Source: Gavia stellata
Lineage: Eukaryota > Chordata > Aves > Gaviiformes > Gaviidae
Direction of reading: 5' to 3'
NCBI RefSeq assembly: GCF_030936135.1
Contig: NC_082595.1
Span: 74,434,135 to 74,498,134, forward strand
Length of the DNA stretch: 64,000 nt
The position numbers were made by a program, and so were the translations under genes. Below, one piece after another: positions 1 to 14,500 of this stretch. Under the pieces are notes generated by a model, which had not been told where the DNA came from, made no database searches, and saw only the letters and a list, made by a program, of their open reading frames with translations. Each line of letters opens with the position of its first letter. Within the stretch, counting starts at the first letter, position 1.

Positions 1-3000
1 ACAAGTATGAGTATATACAAGTGCGTGTATGTACAAGTATTCTTCTGTTTCACTTTTGCTCATTATGGATTAAAAAAAGAAATCCATTCTCACCATGTTC
101 CTGGGCAACCGGCTCCAGGTGGCTGTGCTTGAGCAGGGGGGCTGCACCAGATGATCCCCCAGCCTCAGCCACCCTGGGGGTGCTTCTGGGACTCTGTATC
201 CCTTTTCAAATACACCAAATGGTTGCTCTTTTAAAAAGGCTCCATTTCTCCTTCACTAGAGCCTTTCCTCCTCTTTGCATTGCCTGCCTGCTGCAGCTGC
301 AGAGCGGGGCAGCGTGCATTCAAAGCTTTGAAAAGCCAGTTCACGCCAAGGAGGAGGGTCTCTTAAAAGAGGGTCTTTTTGAACTACCCAGAGCCATAGC
401 ATTTGCCTCACTAGCAACTGAGATTACACCTTTTGAATAGGATCTTTACTCTCACCTTTTTTCCCAGTAAGTGTAGGAGAGGGGAATTGACTTACTTTTT
501 TTTACGCAGTGTTATTTGGAAGACTGGCCGTGTTAACATGTGATTTCTATTATGCTGTGTATTGAAAAATCTGAATTATACTTTTACTGCTTCCTAATCT
601 TTTAGTCCAGATGAATAGCTCAGATTTTAGGATGTGCTGCAGAAATTCCTCCCCTTTTCTTGTTTGCTAGGTTTTTAAGTAGGGAAAATGACATAAAGGA
701 ACTCCTAATACTTGATTACAAGTTTTATTTTGTGAAACGTTAAATAATGGACAAATGCTTCAGTGCTGTAAGCCATTTATTGCTAATTTAAATTAAACTA
801 CATCCAATAAAAATGAAGTTCTCGTTCCTCATGTTTTGGGGCTTTTTTCCCCCTTTTTTTCTTTAATTGTTGCATCTGCTGAAAGAAGACTCTGTGCTCC
901 AAAGCACTTATAATGTGCCAACCCCAAAAGGCCATGGTCTCTAGGATTTCCTTTGACATATTCATGCTCATTCGTACAGTTTACAGTAACAAGTAAGGCT
1001 AAAGAATCTCAGACAGAAAACAAAGACTTGATAAAGAATAGTGTACTTTGAAATTTCACATCTATCGTATTTTTACAAGATATAACTCACCTTCCTAGAA
1101 AACTATAACAAAGTGTTGCTGTCACAGCAGCTGACACTGCTTTAGAAAAACAGCCTTTGTTAATCTTGCTGTGGTTATTCTTCTAGAAATTTGGGGAAAA
1201 TAGAATCGGTTTTCAAAATCATATCCGTGAACAATGTCTATCTTATTCTGCACACAAGGGATTTAACCTGTGCTCTGTGGGAGAGGGAGGCAAAGCCATT
1301 TCTCTCCTTCCTATAGCGATGACAGTCAGAAAAGCAGCAAAATTCTGTTTCTGCTTCGTAACGTTCGCGAGAGGTGGTTAGGCTTTGGCAGATGGATGTG
1401 AATTGCATTTTGATTCTTTTCAAAAACTCGAGTCAGTATTCAGGGTGAAATTTAAGGTCATGCTGTTAGTCAGAGCAGTTCCGGTTAAACAGATCGGCTA
1501 TTCACGCTGACGGTGCCCCCCTTTCAATAGCAAGGGATAAGGGAAGCTGGTGACGAGGAGTGATGACAGCCGCTGCCAGCAGCAGTGATAGTGGGTTCAG
1601 CAATCTAATAAACTGGGTTATTATGCTTTTTAGAGTCAAACGGCTGAATAAAACCATTTTAAAATAAAAACTTTAAAAATATTTTTTAGAGCAGTTCTGT
1701 GCAAATCGTGATTCGTGAGAAAGGCAATATTTAAGCCTTTATGTATTGCTATTATATATAGCCTTTGTTCTGAACCACCCTCATGATGAACATACAGGTA
1801 ATGATAACTCACATCCCATGTATATAATCAATGCAAAATGTTACTGACATTCAATGTAGTATTTTACTCATTTCTCTATTCTTTTTCCTTAAAACAGAAG
1901 ATGGTATTGTAATAGAGTTTGTAAAAGTATCCCAACTTGTAATACTTAATCATAGACCATTTTTCTGGCTAGCAAACTTAGCAACAGTACATTAGCCATG
2001 AAGATAAGCAGGATCCCAGCATTTCCATTCATTATAAATTTACAGTGTTTCACTTTGTCTCTGTCACCGGAAAGCAGCTTGAAGAGCAGCTTTCCTGGCT
2101 CTCTGAGAAGTCCTCTGATGAGGGCAGGGTGCTACGGTGGCCACAACTTCTGTCTTCAGGGGCTGGAAACAGGACCTTACAGTGCTCCAGCTCAGCTTTC
2201 CTTTTCAGGAGACCAGACTGATGGTCTTAGGAATAAGCCGTGTTATGTAGGCTTCCTCCCCCCCTGCAAGCACAGCTGTGTAATATAAAATAGAAGAAAG
2301 AATTTGGCATCCAATGAGAGGATGGGATTTTTTTATTGCCGGTTATGAGGATTGTTTGGTAGAGTACCAAGGGAAACTGAGAGTGCGGTCTGACTTTTCT
2401 CTTTTGCCATTTTTGGTCTTTGCCAATTTGGCACTCGCTGGAGGAAGACTTAATTTCACCTGGGAAAGAAACAAGCTAGCTCTTGGATACTGTGGGGTGG
2501 AAGTGTCTCAGCCTGATGGTTGTTGTTCCCAAAGCCATGCCTCAGAGGAACCATTTTTTAGATTTTTTTATATAGAAATGAGGGAGAAGAGAGTAGATGA
2601 TCTCAGCTCTCAAAACACGCCATAAAAATTATTAAATAACTAAAAATGACAAATTTGTATGGTCTAAACATTAAGTGGGCTGAGAACAAGGTGTCCTGTA
2701 TTTCTGATGATTGATGGGAAAAGTCATAATCAAAAGCATGTAACAAACTTTTTAGTTCTAAAGGCACATGTTTTTGAACTGTTCAGGTGGGTTTACTTCC
2801 AAAAGTGACTTTCTAAGGGACTTTCCAAGTTTAAAATGTGTTCTTACATTTTACTAAGGGTTACCTTTTATTTTTTTAAAAAGTAACCATTCATGAAACT
2901 CAGATGATTCTACTATAAACCACAGATACAAACCCAGCCTTCAACACCCAAATGATGTCTTTTAAGGGGAGGTTTACCCAATACCAAGCTTCTTATTACT

Positions 3001-5421
3001 TCTGTTGTTTTAGTTCCTTAGCTACATGTATTTGAAACTTGATGGTCTGTGTGCCTGCAGTATGAATACCTGTTTTGAGCATCTCCTTGAGTTTAATGTA
3101 GAGGTTACTGCTATCTCAGCTTTAAACTTTGCCTTGCTTATGAGACAGTAGACTTGTGAATAGCAAAAGTACATCCTTTAGGGGAGCTGCACATTGAGGG
3201 CAAATGTCCAATGTGCAGATTCTGGGCCAAGTACTTTTGGAGGGCTGGTCATACCTATTTCACACTTCTTCTGAAGGGAAGATGAGTAGCAATGTGAATC
3301 CTCCTCTCAAGAGCAACCAGGTGGCTTGTAGACAATTGCAGTTAGGGATGTGGTGATTAGGAACAGAATTGTAGGAGACAGCAGATCTCCTCCTTGCAAG
3401 TTCTTGCAGGCTTCTCAAAATCATTTATGGCCTCATCTTTGGTTTCCTTGGGTCAGTCAATGGCAGCCACTGCCTGGAGAAGGAAGAATTCGGTTCCTAT
3501 TCCCAGAACTGAACAAGGGGGACATCTCAGGGCCTGTGTTCATCTCCCTGTGGTTCAGCTCTCTCTGAATCAGATACACATCATAAATCTTCAAAGACTG
3601 TTGAAACCCATTTTTTCACTTTCAATACCTAATCGTTAGTGGCTGATACAGCTTTTTCAGTCCTGCTGAAATCAATGCTGTCCGCTATCGGTTCTTTGGA
3701 ATCTCCTTTAAAAACACGTCGAGCACAACTTTTCTGCTGGCATCACCTACCTCACTACTGTATCCCTGTCTGCAGGATGTCTTTATGGGTTCTATGAACT
3801 TGTTGAAAACTGATGCGATTTGTCAGGTTTTTTTCTGGTATTTAATGGATCCAAGTTCCTTGCAGGAATAAGGAGCCTGACTGTCTTTTTTTGGTCCACC
3901 TTGTGCCTGGGCTTTCATGACAATGATCATTTGTGAAAAATACAAGCTTGTTACCTGAAGTCAGTAATCCATGAAAGAAGGCCTTCCCCCTCCAGTAGGC
4001 TTTGTTGGGGAGAAGGAGTAACTGGACTTTGGATCAGAAAAGCCAGGTGTCAGGTCCTGGTGACTAAATACAACTTTCTTCAGCATGACAGAATCTGACA
4101 GCGAGAGTCGACAGTGCTAATGATTCAGCTGCAGTGTTGTGTATAGATTTGGGTGCTGCAAGTCAAGAAAGATAAGAAACGAATAGATAAAGGCTGGAGG
4201 AGAGAAATGAGCGCTAAGTGTTTTAGAAAACGTAACTTTCTGAGAGAGTGGAAGAATTGGGATTGTTTCACATAACAAAAGCAGGTTGGGACACCGTTAG
4301 TCTTCAAATATAATACATGTTTCATTGCAAAGAGAAAAGAACAGGTTTTCCAGTGGTAGATAAGAAAAGAGGCCAAAACAGAAGAAGAAAAAAACATTTA
4401 GAACAAGAAGAAGAAAAAACAGATTTAGATTTAGATTTAGATTTGAAATTTTCAATAAAAAGTATATCGAAGCAATGGAATAGCTTGCTGAGGAGATCAT
4501 AGCACTATTTGAAAGAAGATGTTAGGAACAAGTTAGACAAAGATCTGTCAGAAATCGCAGAGGTATGGTTGATCCTTCCATTGTGCACAGGTTTGGGTTA
4601 GATGCCTGCTTGAGATCCCTTTATTGCCCTACTTTTTATTAATAGGTGTTTCTCATGATGAGGACCAAAATCTTTCCATTCAAAGACAGACAGGTATCTC
4701 ATTCTTTGTGGTTCTGATTTGGAGAAGAAAGGGCTCCACAGGCTAAATCATAAAACTAAATGTTAGCCTTTTTCCCTGTGTGGCATAACTCAAAGATAGA
4801 TTTAAAAGGTACTTCCAATGTTTTAGATGCTAGTAAGCTGGAACCCCTTTCACAATGGACTGGAGTCCTGCGGGCTTTCAGACGCAGTAGGACAGTCAGT
4901 GTCTTAAATAAGCTGGTCTTACTCTTTCAGTTAGCTTAGCTTCTCCATAAATGTTCACAGTTTGCTCTTCTACTCTGACAACCTCACCATGAGAAATAAA
5001 GTTTTATTTTAGTCTTGTGTTTTAATGTATTTGAAGTGTATCTATCTGAAGAATGAGACCAGTATCTTAATTTTCAGTATCTGGAGTCCTTCAAAACGCT
5101 TCTGTCTTGGCTCTCAAACCTTTTCCTTCTGAAAAGGGTCATAACCAGAATATTTCATAATAGTTCGAATGCCCCAACCATTATGCCCATCAAGTAGAAT
5201 CAATCAATTATATTTTATTTAATGTTACTCTGAAGATATTCTCGCTTACATTTAACTTCCGTAAGAATAAAGTAGAGCAAACTCCAGTTTCACTGAACTT
5301 TTTGTTACTACCCTAAGTATTTGTATCTTTTAGCTGAAAGATGCTGTGGAATTATTTAAAATGTAATGCTTTGTAAGTGTTTCCAGAATAACTAAATATA
5401 TTATTTTTTTTTTTATTTCAG
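1..5421 (+). other. ME1: ME1 intron (partial)
   Basis: This is AT-rich intronic sequence upstream of the first visible ME1 exon. It has no exon-like segment on either strand that I can match to a family. The open frames at 1998-2288 and 2314-2625 have no recognisable domain. It holds purine-rich tracts around 4360-4420 and a short hexamer repeat at 4422-4445. It ends in a T-rich tract and AG at 5420-5421. Confidence 0.8.
4422..4445. repeat. GATTTA hexamer microsatellite
   Basis: About four tandem copies of the hexamer GATTTA, the last imperfect, lie just after a purine-rich tract in an ME1 intron. Confidence 0.85.
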
Positions 5422-5519
5422 GAACTGCATCTGTGGCTGTTGCAGGTCTTCTTGCAGCTCTGCGTATCACCAAGAACAGGTTATCAGATCACACAGTGTT
5501 GTTCCAGGGAGCTGGAGAG
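5422..5519 (+). CDS. ME1: ME1 coding exon encoding [14 protein letters not shown] to GAGE
   Basis: This 98-nt exon follows a T-rich tract ending in AG and precedes GTATGT. It starts after the first base of a glycine codon and ends on a codon boundary. It encodes the helix leading into the NADP-binding Rossmann fold and ends inside the dinucleotide loop, at QGAGE. Confidence 0.95.
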
Positions 5520-8500
5520 GTATGTGTTTTTATACATCAGGAAAAACTGTACTCTGAAGATTTTGCATAATATTTAATCAAGTTATATGTATCCAGTTAA
5601 AAAGAAGATTAAATGGGTAGAATGATCACTAACACCTGCTGAAAGTTGGTTCTTAATTAAAATGTAAACTTACAGAAAAATCTCTGATCATCTGGTCAAG
5701 CCTCATATTTTTCATAAGACATTTTGCAGAGTTCTGTGCTCTTTTTAAAACCTCAGGTTTTAGCTCTTCAGCTGTAAATTATTGAACTGCTCTCAATATA
5801 AACAAACAAAATTTTTTTGAAAGATGAGGAAATATATCAGGCCACCGAAGAGAAATTAAATAAAATGTATTTGCCAGAGTCAGTGTTATGTAGTAAGAAG
5901 CAGTGCCCCTTTGATTTTTCCTGTCATTAAATATAGTTTTCCAGTATTCTGCATGTCAAGATCATCCATTTCTGAAGATTTTTGTGCACGTTATTTTTTG
6001 ATTCTAATCTTTCAGTATAAATTTCTGAGCCACTGATACACAAGTGAAGGTTGCACTTACCTAAAGTGTGGCTAGCTGTCATCTCTTGTATGAAGACTAC
6101 AACCCCATGGAGGCTTCTGAAAAATATTTTTCGTGGTCACCAAACCCCCCTGTAGGTGCAATATACTAATCCAGCTTTGTGTAGTCCAGATATCTTTAAT
6201 TTGATTCAATATTTGGTGCTACTGAGATCAGGTCTGTAGTTTTCAGAATGACTTGCATCCATATCTGGCATGTCAATGCCTTTGTACATCAAGACTGTCT
6301 GTCTCTCTGAAGTTCCTTCCCTGTTTTTGCTCCACGTTCAACAGACAGATGAATCCATGGTCTAATGTTCATTTTTTTGTTAGTATTGTCAGTGTGCCTG
6401 CTGCTAGAAAGAGGTAATTATCCCTGCTGTGAGAGCTCATTCCTAATAAAACTACTTACTTCTTAACTGAAAAAGGGGACTCTCACTTGATTCTCAGTGA
6501 CACTGAATAATAAAGAATAAGAAACAGAATCAACCCCATAAATATGTATATGAGTTGGTAATCAGAAATACTAATTAGTCTGTTGGCTCATTTTGTTGCC
6601 TGTTTTTCAATCTGTACCTGTATGACATTTGATCTGTTGGATGAAACATTATAAAATCCAGTAAGAATGATACATGTTTCAGCAAAATATTGATAAGTGA
6701 ATTTCTCTCACCCCTGCTTTGACTGGGAGCACAGCCAAGTCTAGAGTTACAAAACACATGAACAGTAGGTAAAAGGAGGCTTACCTTCTTGATGGACATC
6801 TTAAAAAAAGATAAAAGCAAAAACCTTTTAGGACTGCATTTTACTTTCTGGCATGAAGTGTGGTTTTCTTTGGTTTAAATTACAAAAAATCTAATAAATG
6901 AAATTTCAAAGAAGAAAAAATATTTAGTGTATTCTGAGATGATTATGTGGAATGAATGTTAGTTTTAGCATTTTTCATTAGAGTTTAAACATTTATTATG
7001 CTCTCCACACTGTAAATGCCATCTTAATATTTAGCTATACTATGATTTGTATATATAATTTAAGATTTTTCTACACTATTTATCTACATTATTGTTTCTA
7101 ATTACCAAATGGTAGCAACAGTTCATTAGTGTTTACTTCATGAAAAAATAATTATTCATTTTTATTTTTAAATAAAATCAAGAAACTTATCTAAAATAGT
7201 AGGTAGAGGAAACAGGTGAGCAGGGGATTTCTTTCATTTCTAGTTTCATACACTACTTTTCTTCTCTTTACTTCAGGCTGCACTGGGGATAGCAAACCTC
7301 ATTGTTATGGCTATGGGAAAAGAAGGGGTATCTAAAGATGCAGCTATCAAAAGGATATGGATGGTTGACTCAAAGGGATTAATAGTAAAGGTAATACAAT
7401 TTTCTCATTCCTTTAAATATCATGATAGTTATTTGCAGTCTGTAGATAAAGGCAAGAGCGTATTCTTTGTGAAAGCAACTACAACAATTTACCTCTCTTG
7501 ACATAGCAAGCTGGTCTTCTTTTCTAAAGTGTATTAAATGAATGACAGACTCCCATGTTACTTCAGGGGGGAGCATGATTATGCTTGGAGTTCCTGCTCT
7601 ATTTCTATTAGGGATGAGCACATAAGGAAGAGAATTTTTCAGCAGTTCATTAAAAAACATGTAAGGAAAGAAATGTTCAACTTGTGGGTTTAATTTTTCC
7701 CATGTTAATGCGACTACTATTTGTTAGCACAATCCTGCACAAAGACGTATAGATACGTTATTAGGATAGCATTCAAGGATTTATTAAAAGGAACAAAAAT
7801 ATTTTTGAAGAGAATATTTTCCTGGTGTTGCAAGCTTGTCATCCTTCTGCAAGAACTGAGATATATTGCATCAAATAGCTTCTATGCACAGTGATATAGC
7901 TCATGTTGCAGATGTTGTGGTCTGCAGTGCTATCAACACTGGTCAGAATTTGAAGCTGCTGAGAGACTTCATCAGTCACCCTTACCTCATTCCTTCCATG
8001 TGCCAAAATAAAGAAACATATGAATTCCATGTGCCAGAATAAAGAAACTGGTATGTTTTAAAAGGTGGTTATGTATTTAATAGTTTGTGAGCTACTTAAA
8101 AGAAATGGATGAGAGGACAGTTGGCTTTGCTTTGTCGCCTTGCCTGTTGGGTAGCAGTGTTTGGGGTCATCTTTGTTGGTACTGCACTCTTGCGCAGTGT
8201 TCTTTAGCTGTCTAATATTTAGCATCTTTTGTAGTTCACTTACCTTTGCATCAGGAGCATGCATTCTGCAGTCAGTATCTGTGTTGGTTTATTGAACAGC
8301 ATCACAGCACCTTTCACTCATACTGGTAAATGGAAAATGGTAGGATCATAGACATTGAGATGGGAGAGTATTACTCTGGTCGCCTTGGACACCCCTTGCC
8401 AGAAAACACGAAAGTAGCCTGATCAGGTACAGAAGAATGCTGGTATTTGCTACTATCTAAGACACAGATTTTTTTCTGGTGATTTTTTGTTTGTTTGTTT

Positions 8501-11500
8501 TGATGAGTGTTTTTAATCCTTTTGGTTTTCATCTAATAATCTTCAAGTGCTTTTGCTTCCAAACACCGATGACTGAAGGCCTGTGTATCTTCTGCGGCTG
8601 TTGAAACCTAGAGGTTGCCTAAGAAGATTGGTGTGTTGCACAATTTCCTCCACCATAGAGACTGGGATTATCAAATAATGCAGTTGAACAAAAATCACCT
8701 CCTGGTGGTGTTAAGGAAACAAACTGACAGGGGCAGAAGTATAGGAACTTTACAACCCTGAAGCCGTAAACCAGGTCTTGGCTGTGTGTCCATCCAGCCA
8801 AGGTGGTTAACCAGCCTTTCTTCTCTCCTGCTCGTTTCCTCTTCCTGCTTCTTTTACACCTCTCGCTGCTAATTTGCTAGTCAGCCGAGAAGTTGGATTG
8901 TTGCTTTTGGTACAGAGCAACTAATTCCTTTCACAGTTTCTAAATTTCTAGTGACTCGGTGACTGTATTCTTTCCTCACCACCTTCTTGCTTCAGTGCTC
9001 TCAAGTGGGGCCAAAACCAATCAGTGTCTCACACAGCCTCTAAGTTCCTTTCCTCTGCTTATTCTTCTTGGTGGGGCTTTAATTTGGGTTTTGTCCAAAA
9101 AGCAGTCCACTGAATTTCATGTCCTGCCTGGAGTATATTTGTGAACTGTTCATGATAGCCAGACATAACAGCTGTCTGAGATAGATTAGGGCTGAATTTG
9201 TGGCCAGATGTTGACGCAAGCAGCAGGAGCTTACGGTGCACATTTCAGGTCGTTACTGGTGTTCCTGGAAGACCTGGGAGCACCAGCCTCCCTGTCTGGC
9301 TGTCCTGGGGAGGCCTGAGAACGGGTGGGTGCTTACTGCTGTAGTGTGTTGGAGTGCAGAGCCCATTGGACCCAGAAGCTGGAGATACTTCAGTGCGAGG
9401 CTTGAGCTGGGTGTAAAGAAACCCGTCCTTGGTCTAGGGCTTTGCAAGTCCTCTCTTGGCTTTCTTCTGCAGCTAAATGTTGCCCCTAAAAAGTAAAAAA
9501 AAATTAAAAATGGTCCCCTTAAATGAATGAAAATACAACATAAGCCTCTTGAACCTTGTGATTTAACTGCTGGGAAGTCATATATACAGCAAGTAAATAG
9601 TTAAGCTATTCCTGGTTCCTTTTTCTGGCCTGAGAGATAATGCTGTACTTTAGGTCTGCTTAGGAAATTGTTTTGGCTTTAGCTGGTTGCAGAAAAGTGC
9701 TGCAAGACTTGAAGGACTTTCCAAACTCTTAGAAAAGAGATAACAGAGCTAAAATGAGGAAGATTTGTGGGAAAACTGTACAATGGGAAGGACTCTATTA
9801 TTGGAAACCTTTTCATTATTGCAAAGATAAGATTTGCCAAGCCACAGCGTAGATCACCACTTAACTAACTTTTGCATAAACTAAACTGACTTTTATGTCT
9901 TACTACTAAGGAGGTCTATCAACGGAAACCTGTTCAACAAAAGTCCCTTAAAATTTGCCCCGTCAAAAACTGACTGATCAAAAGAGTTTTACTTAAAGCA
10001 GGGAGACCTTTTCAGTCACCAAAGAAAAGACCTTTTCACACCAAAGAAAAATAACCTTGGAACTTCTGTTGACCTGACTGCAAACAGTTTCCACCTTTTT
10101 CTTCTTCCCCCACCCCCAAAAGCTGCCACGAAGTCACTTATCAGGCTTTTGTAGCTGATTTTTCCTTTGTGGCTTTTTAATTGTTCAAGTGCAGCTGTGT
10201 TTTCACTTTCCTGTTAATATTTTTTTTCTTTTCCCTTGGGAACCATCTTTTTTCATTAAACCAAGTTTGATGACCAACTTTTCTGCTATGTTGTGGTGAA
10301 AGAGCTGGTGATGAAGGCTATACTTGTTATACTGTCTATAGTTGTGTTCACTACTTCATTCTAAAGACCTTATAATGTTGGTTTGGGGTTGTTGAGGTGG
10401 TTTTTAATCTGTTCAGTATGCTTTCACCTTTCAAAACTATTTTTTCTCCAAAGGTGGATGAGGAAGATTTGCAGATCATATTATCATTGGAATTTTGCCA
10501 CTTTTGAACTGTATGACTTTACTCTTTGAAACACGTATCACTCCTCTTGAAAAGCCTGTGTTAAGTATCCCAGTGCATTCAGATGGAAGTTTCAATGTTT
10601 AATTAAAAGACACTTTTAAAATTGCTTTTGCACTCTTGTGTACTTGGAGATTATGCATAAGCAGTTGGGACTCACCTTTAATTCTGAATTTCTGAATTCT
10701 GTCACATTGTCACATTCTGTCTGATTAATGAATAGATATTTACCTATATGAGCATACTGATATATAATGTCTCCCACATTCCTTTTCTTTCTCACATTCT
10801 CAGTGTTTCCATTTTTTTTTCTGTTAATCACACAAATATACATAAATGTGTGATGTGTGGTGAACAAATTTTGTGTCTTTTTTAAAGCTGCCATAGTGTC
10901 ATGTTTAGCTATATTAGGGCCAAATCTTCACCCACGAACTTCAAAGACAGTAAATTATTTTGTGTCAAGTAGCTGCTAAGAGGCAGAAAGTGATAAACAG
11001 TATTGGGATGTTCATGAGGTTCACCATTGTCTGATCATTTTAGTAATGTGCTGCAAATGCTTCTTTTTTCTTTCTTTTTCTTTTTTTAAGTCAATACCAA
11101 GAACAGGGTAGCATGATAGGCAAGATGGTTCTTGGAACTGCCTAGAATATAATGCAAATAATAAGGCATTTTTAATATTTAAAGGGACTCAGTAGAAACC
11201 CCCATCCTCTGCCAGGAATGGATGCTCCTCTGCTGAGGATGGATGACAGGCTGATGGGAGGGTTCCTGGCCTGCCAAACATGCTTCTCTTGTGGTGAAGT
11301 TTATCTGTAATTTGCAAGACAGCATTAGATTTTTGTATGCCACATAATCTCCAGTGCACAAATGAAGTTCCCTCACATAGGGATGAATGTCATCCTTAAT
11401 TTTAAGAGTATGTCAACATGGAGCAATGTTGTTTTTGACACTTTTGTACTCTATGCTTTCTAGTCCAGTACAGTAATACTTGTGTCCAGTCGAGTGCTTT

Positions 11501-14500
11501 GTATTTTAAATGTCCATTAGATGTGTGATCTTAACCCCTGTAAGACTTCAGATCATCTGAGTGAAGTTCAAACTGAATGGCAAGAACACGAACATCAGTT
11601 GAGGTCTGATAGTTGAAGGCCTCAGACTATTGATCTTTGTAAGAGAAGGACTGATACAGACCCCAACCGTTTACCAGTTTGTGTGGTCCTAAATAATTAG
11701 AATGGAGATACCCAGGTAATCCTGTAGATAATCCTCTAAAATGTTTTAATTTTCCCTCCTCCTTCCCCCATTTGAATATCCCTGGTAATCTTATTTGGAA
11801 AAGGTCCTCACAATCAATTAACTGGCAGTGGATATGACCCTGATTAAAGTTCATGATTTGGTCAAAGCTGGATGCATACATAGTTCAATCTTTACTTAGA
11901 GAATGATGGAAGAAAAAGGAGGACATTTGGGACTGATAGGAGAATTTCAGTGCCATATAGGTGTGGTCGCTCCTATTACAGTCAGCAAAGCTCGTATAAT
12001 ACATGAAAGAACCTTTAGAGCTCACAATCAGGTATCTTAATATTGAACTGAATCCCATCCTGACTGTCTGTTACTGAATTTTCTTATTTTTTAGCAATAA
12101 TTGCTCTAAAAAAAAAGTTTTAATTTCATTCTAGATACTAATTTGATAATGGTTTTAATGTTAACTTGTATATACCACACAACATTATGCCTACTTCTGC
12201 TAACTTTTAATTATTTCTAGCTTTTATTTTATCAACAGTCAATTATTCTCTTTACTTTTGTCCTTGATCAGTTCATTTATGGCTAGCTGCAACTGGCTGT
12301 GACTTTTGGAGCCAAAAAACTACTTTGCATCTTAGCAAAGATGCAACGTCTTGGCTATCTCCAAGGTGCCACAATAACTTAAAGCAGTTTCTGCCTTATT
12401 TTACTCATGTACTATCCCAACAAAGCAATCTTTGTTTGCTTTGTCAGTTATTCTGATGTCTGGGGAATTAATCTGTGCAGTATCATCATGCATTTATCTT
12501 GTTCTATATGAAGTATAAGTTTTGCAGAAAGGAAACACATTAATTTGTCTTTGAATGCTCATGGCATTACTCATACTCGGGCAGTAATATATGAAAACAA
12601 GTGAGGACAAGGCAAAAGGATGATTGGTGGAGTGTGCTCAAGGAATAGCCACAATCTTTTCTCTAGAAGAGACACCACCAAAAATTCAGGTGTTAAATTT
12701 GTTAGCATGTAAGAGTTTCCTCTTTGACACTGTGTACATTAGATGTACTGATGAGATGGTGACCTAATTTGGATGGTTTAGGATTTCTTTTGCTCACGCT
12801 CTGTTATTGAAATGAATGATTACTTTGCTCCATTTTGTTTCTGTTGTTCTGTGGGTTCCTGACTTTCTCTGCTTCTCGGATCTTCTTGAAATAATTGTCT
12901 TTATAAATTTTGTCCTGCTTGTTAACGATGTGTGTTATTTACATGGAACGGGTATTTTATAAATTTTACAGGACTTAAATAAACAGCCCTAATCTTCTAA
13001 CAATGTGCTTTAAAGTCAACACCAGAATTACATTTCTTACCTAAATCCTATGTTTTACTGCCAACCATTGTGACATTATCTCCTCAAAATGTTGTGCTTT
13101 TTCACACAGTTGGCAACAAACTGTTTATTAATCCTGTGTCCAGGTTGCCTCGTCTGGTTTTAATCTGCTCTCTTCACCTTTAGGTGTTAGGTGATGGGCC
13201 TGATCAGGAGGCACGATCACTTTATAATTAGGGTCTCAGTATGGGGATTTGGGAGGGCATGTATGTCTCTGCTCTTTGGTTCCTAAACGAGGTAGCACAG
13301 GAGTATGTGTCACCAGCAAGCCCTTGGGCTTCAGTAACCCCTGACCGGTGAGTCCGTATCCGTACTTCCACCTTTTTTTTTTTTATTTGGCATTTTGCAG
13401 CTCCTCGTAACCGATACTCTCCTGGAGTTCTGGCTGGGGGTGGCCTGGCCTGTCCCCTCCTAGCATGCTCTCTGTGCCTCTCCTGTCCCTTCTCTTTCAT
13501 GCTTCTGCGGGACTCCCCAGAGAGGTCCCTCAGCTCCCAGCACTGTCTACAGTCCCTGCCTAGAGCCCTCCGGATGGTTCATGATCAACCTTTAGACCAT
13601 GGATTTACTTGTGATGAAAGAGATAAGAAGCCACGTAGAGATCATCTCCCAACAGGGTGATGTTTCACCACCTTCTCCCATGACTCTTAACCACATCCTT
13701 TTTTCCCCCCTTCTTCCTTGATGCTTTAACAACTGCTTTTTTTTTGTTTGTTTGTTTTGCTCTTAACTCTGCAATAGGGAGCTCACAGAAAACATGCAAA
13801 TAAAACCAAAACATTTTGCAGTTGGAAATACTCAACTTACTAATGGACTGCTTTGCTTTTTGGTCTACAGTTCTTATGTCTTTTGTGGTTATCATGTCTT
13901 CAGTGTTTAAGAACCTCAGATGAATTCACTAATTTATCTGTGTACTGATCTCTGTTCTCTTGTTTAAATAAGCTGCAGTTGACACAGTCAAATGGAGGCA
14001 AGTGTTTATATAAATAGATTTGTGCCTCCCTGGTTGTGAGACTGGACGAGTGCCAGCACCGCCTCTAATGTGGGACAGTGCAGTCATCAGGGTGCTCTGG
14101 CTTATTCTCAGCTGCCTCCCAGCTGATGGAAAGAGCAAATCTTGGAGAGATTCTAACCCTGCCTCTCTCGCCATGCTGATATAAAGCTGCTCTGCTCTTC
14201 ACCCCTGGTTCATGGGGCAGCCCCGGCAGGACCAGCTCAAACAGGCCATGGCATTAGACTTCACATTGGTGGTATTTGTAAGATTTGCCTCCTGTTTTGT
14301 AATATCCCATATAGATTGTCTGCTGTGCAGTCTGATCTCCTGTTTTTACAGCTGTTTTCTATGAATTTTCTCAGGGTTTTATTGATGGGTCATTTTTGTT
14401 TGTTATCTGAGCCTCAATTTGGTTCTATAATATGATGATATGAGTAACTTCCTGTGGAAACTGTGATGTACATTTGCCTGAAGCCTGATCCCAGTATCTC

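Noticed and set aside
2314-2625. 103-codon plus-strand open frame in the first ME1 intron
   Set aside because: No recognisable family, no promoter or splice context, and composition like the surrounding intron.
4653-4730. Possible C/D box snoRNA: ATGATGA, then CTGA about 60 bases later
   Set aside because: The terminal stem is short and offset, there is no clear C' or D' pair, and I know of no snoRNA hosted by ME1.
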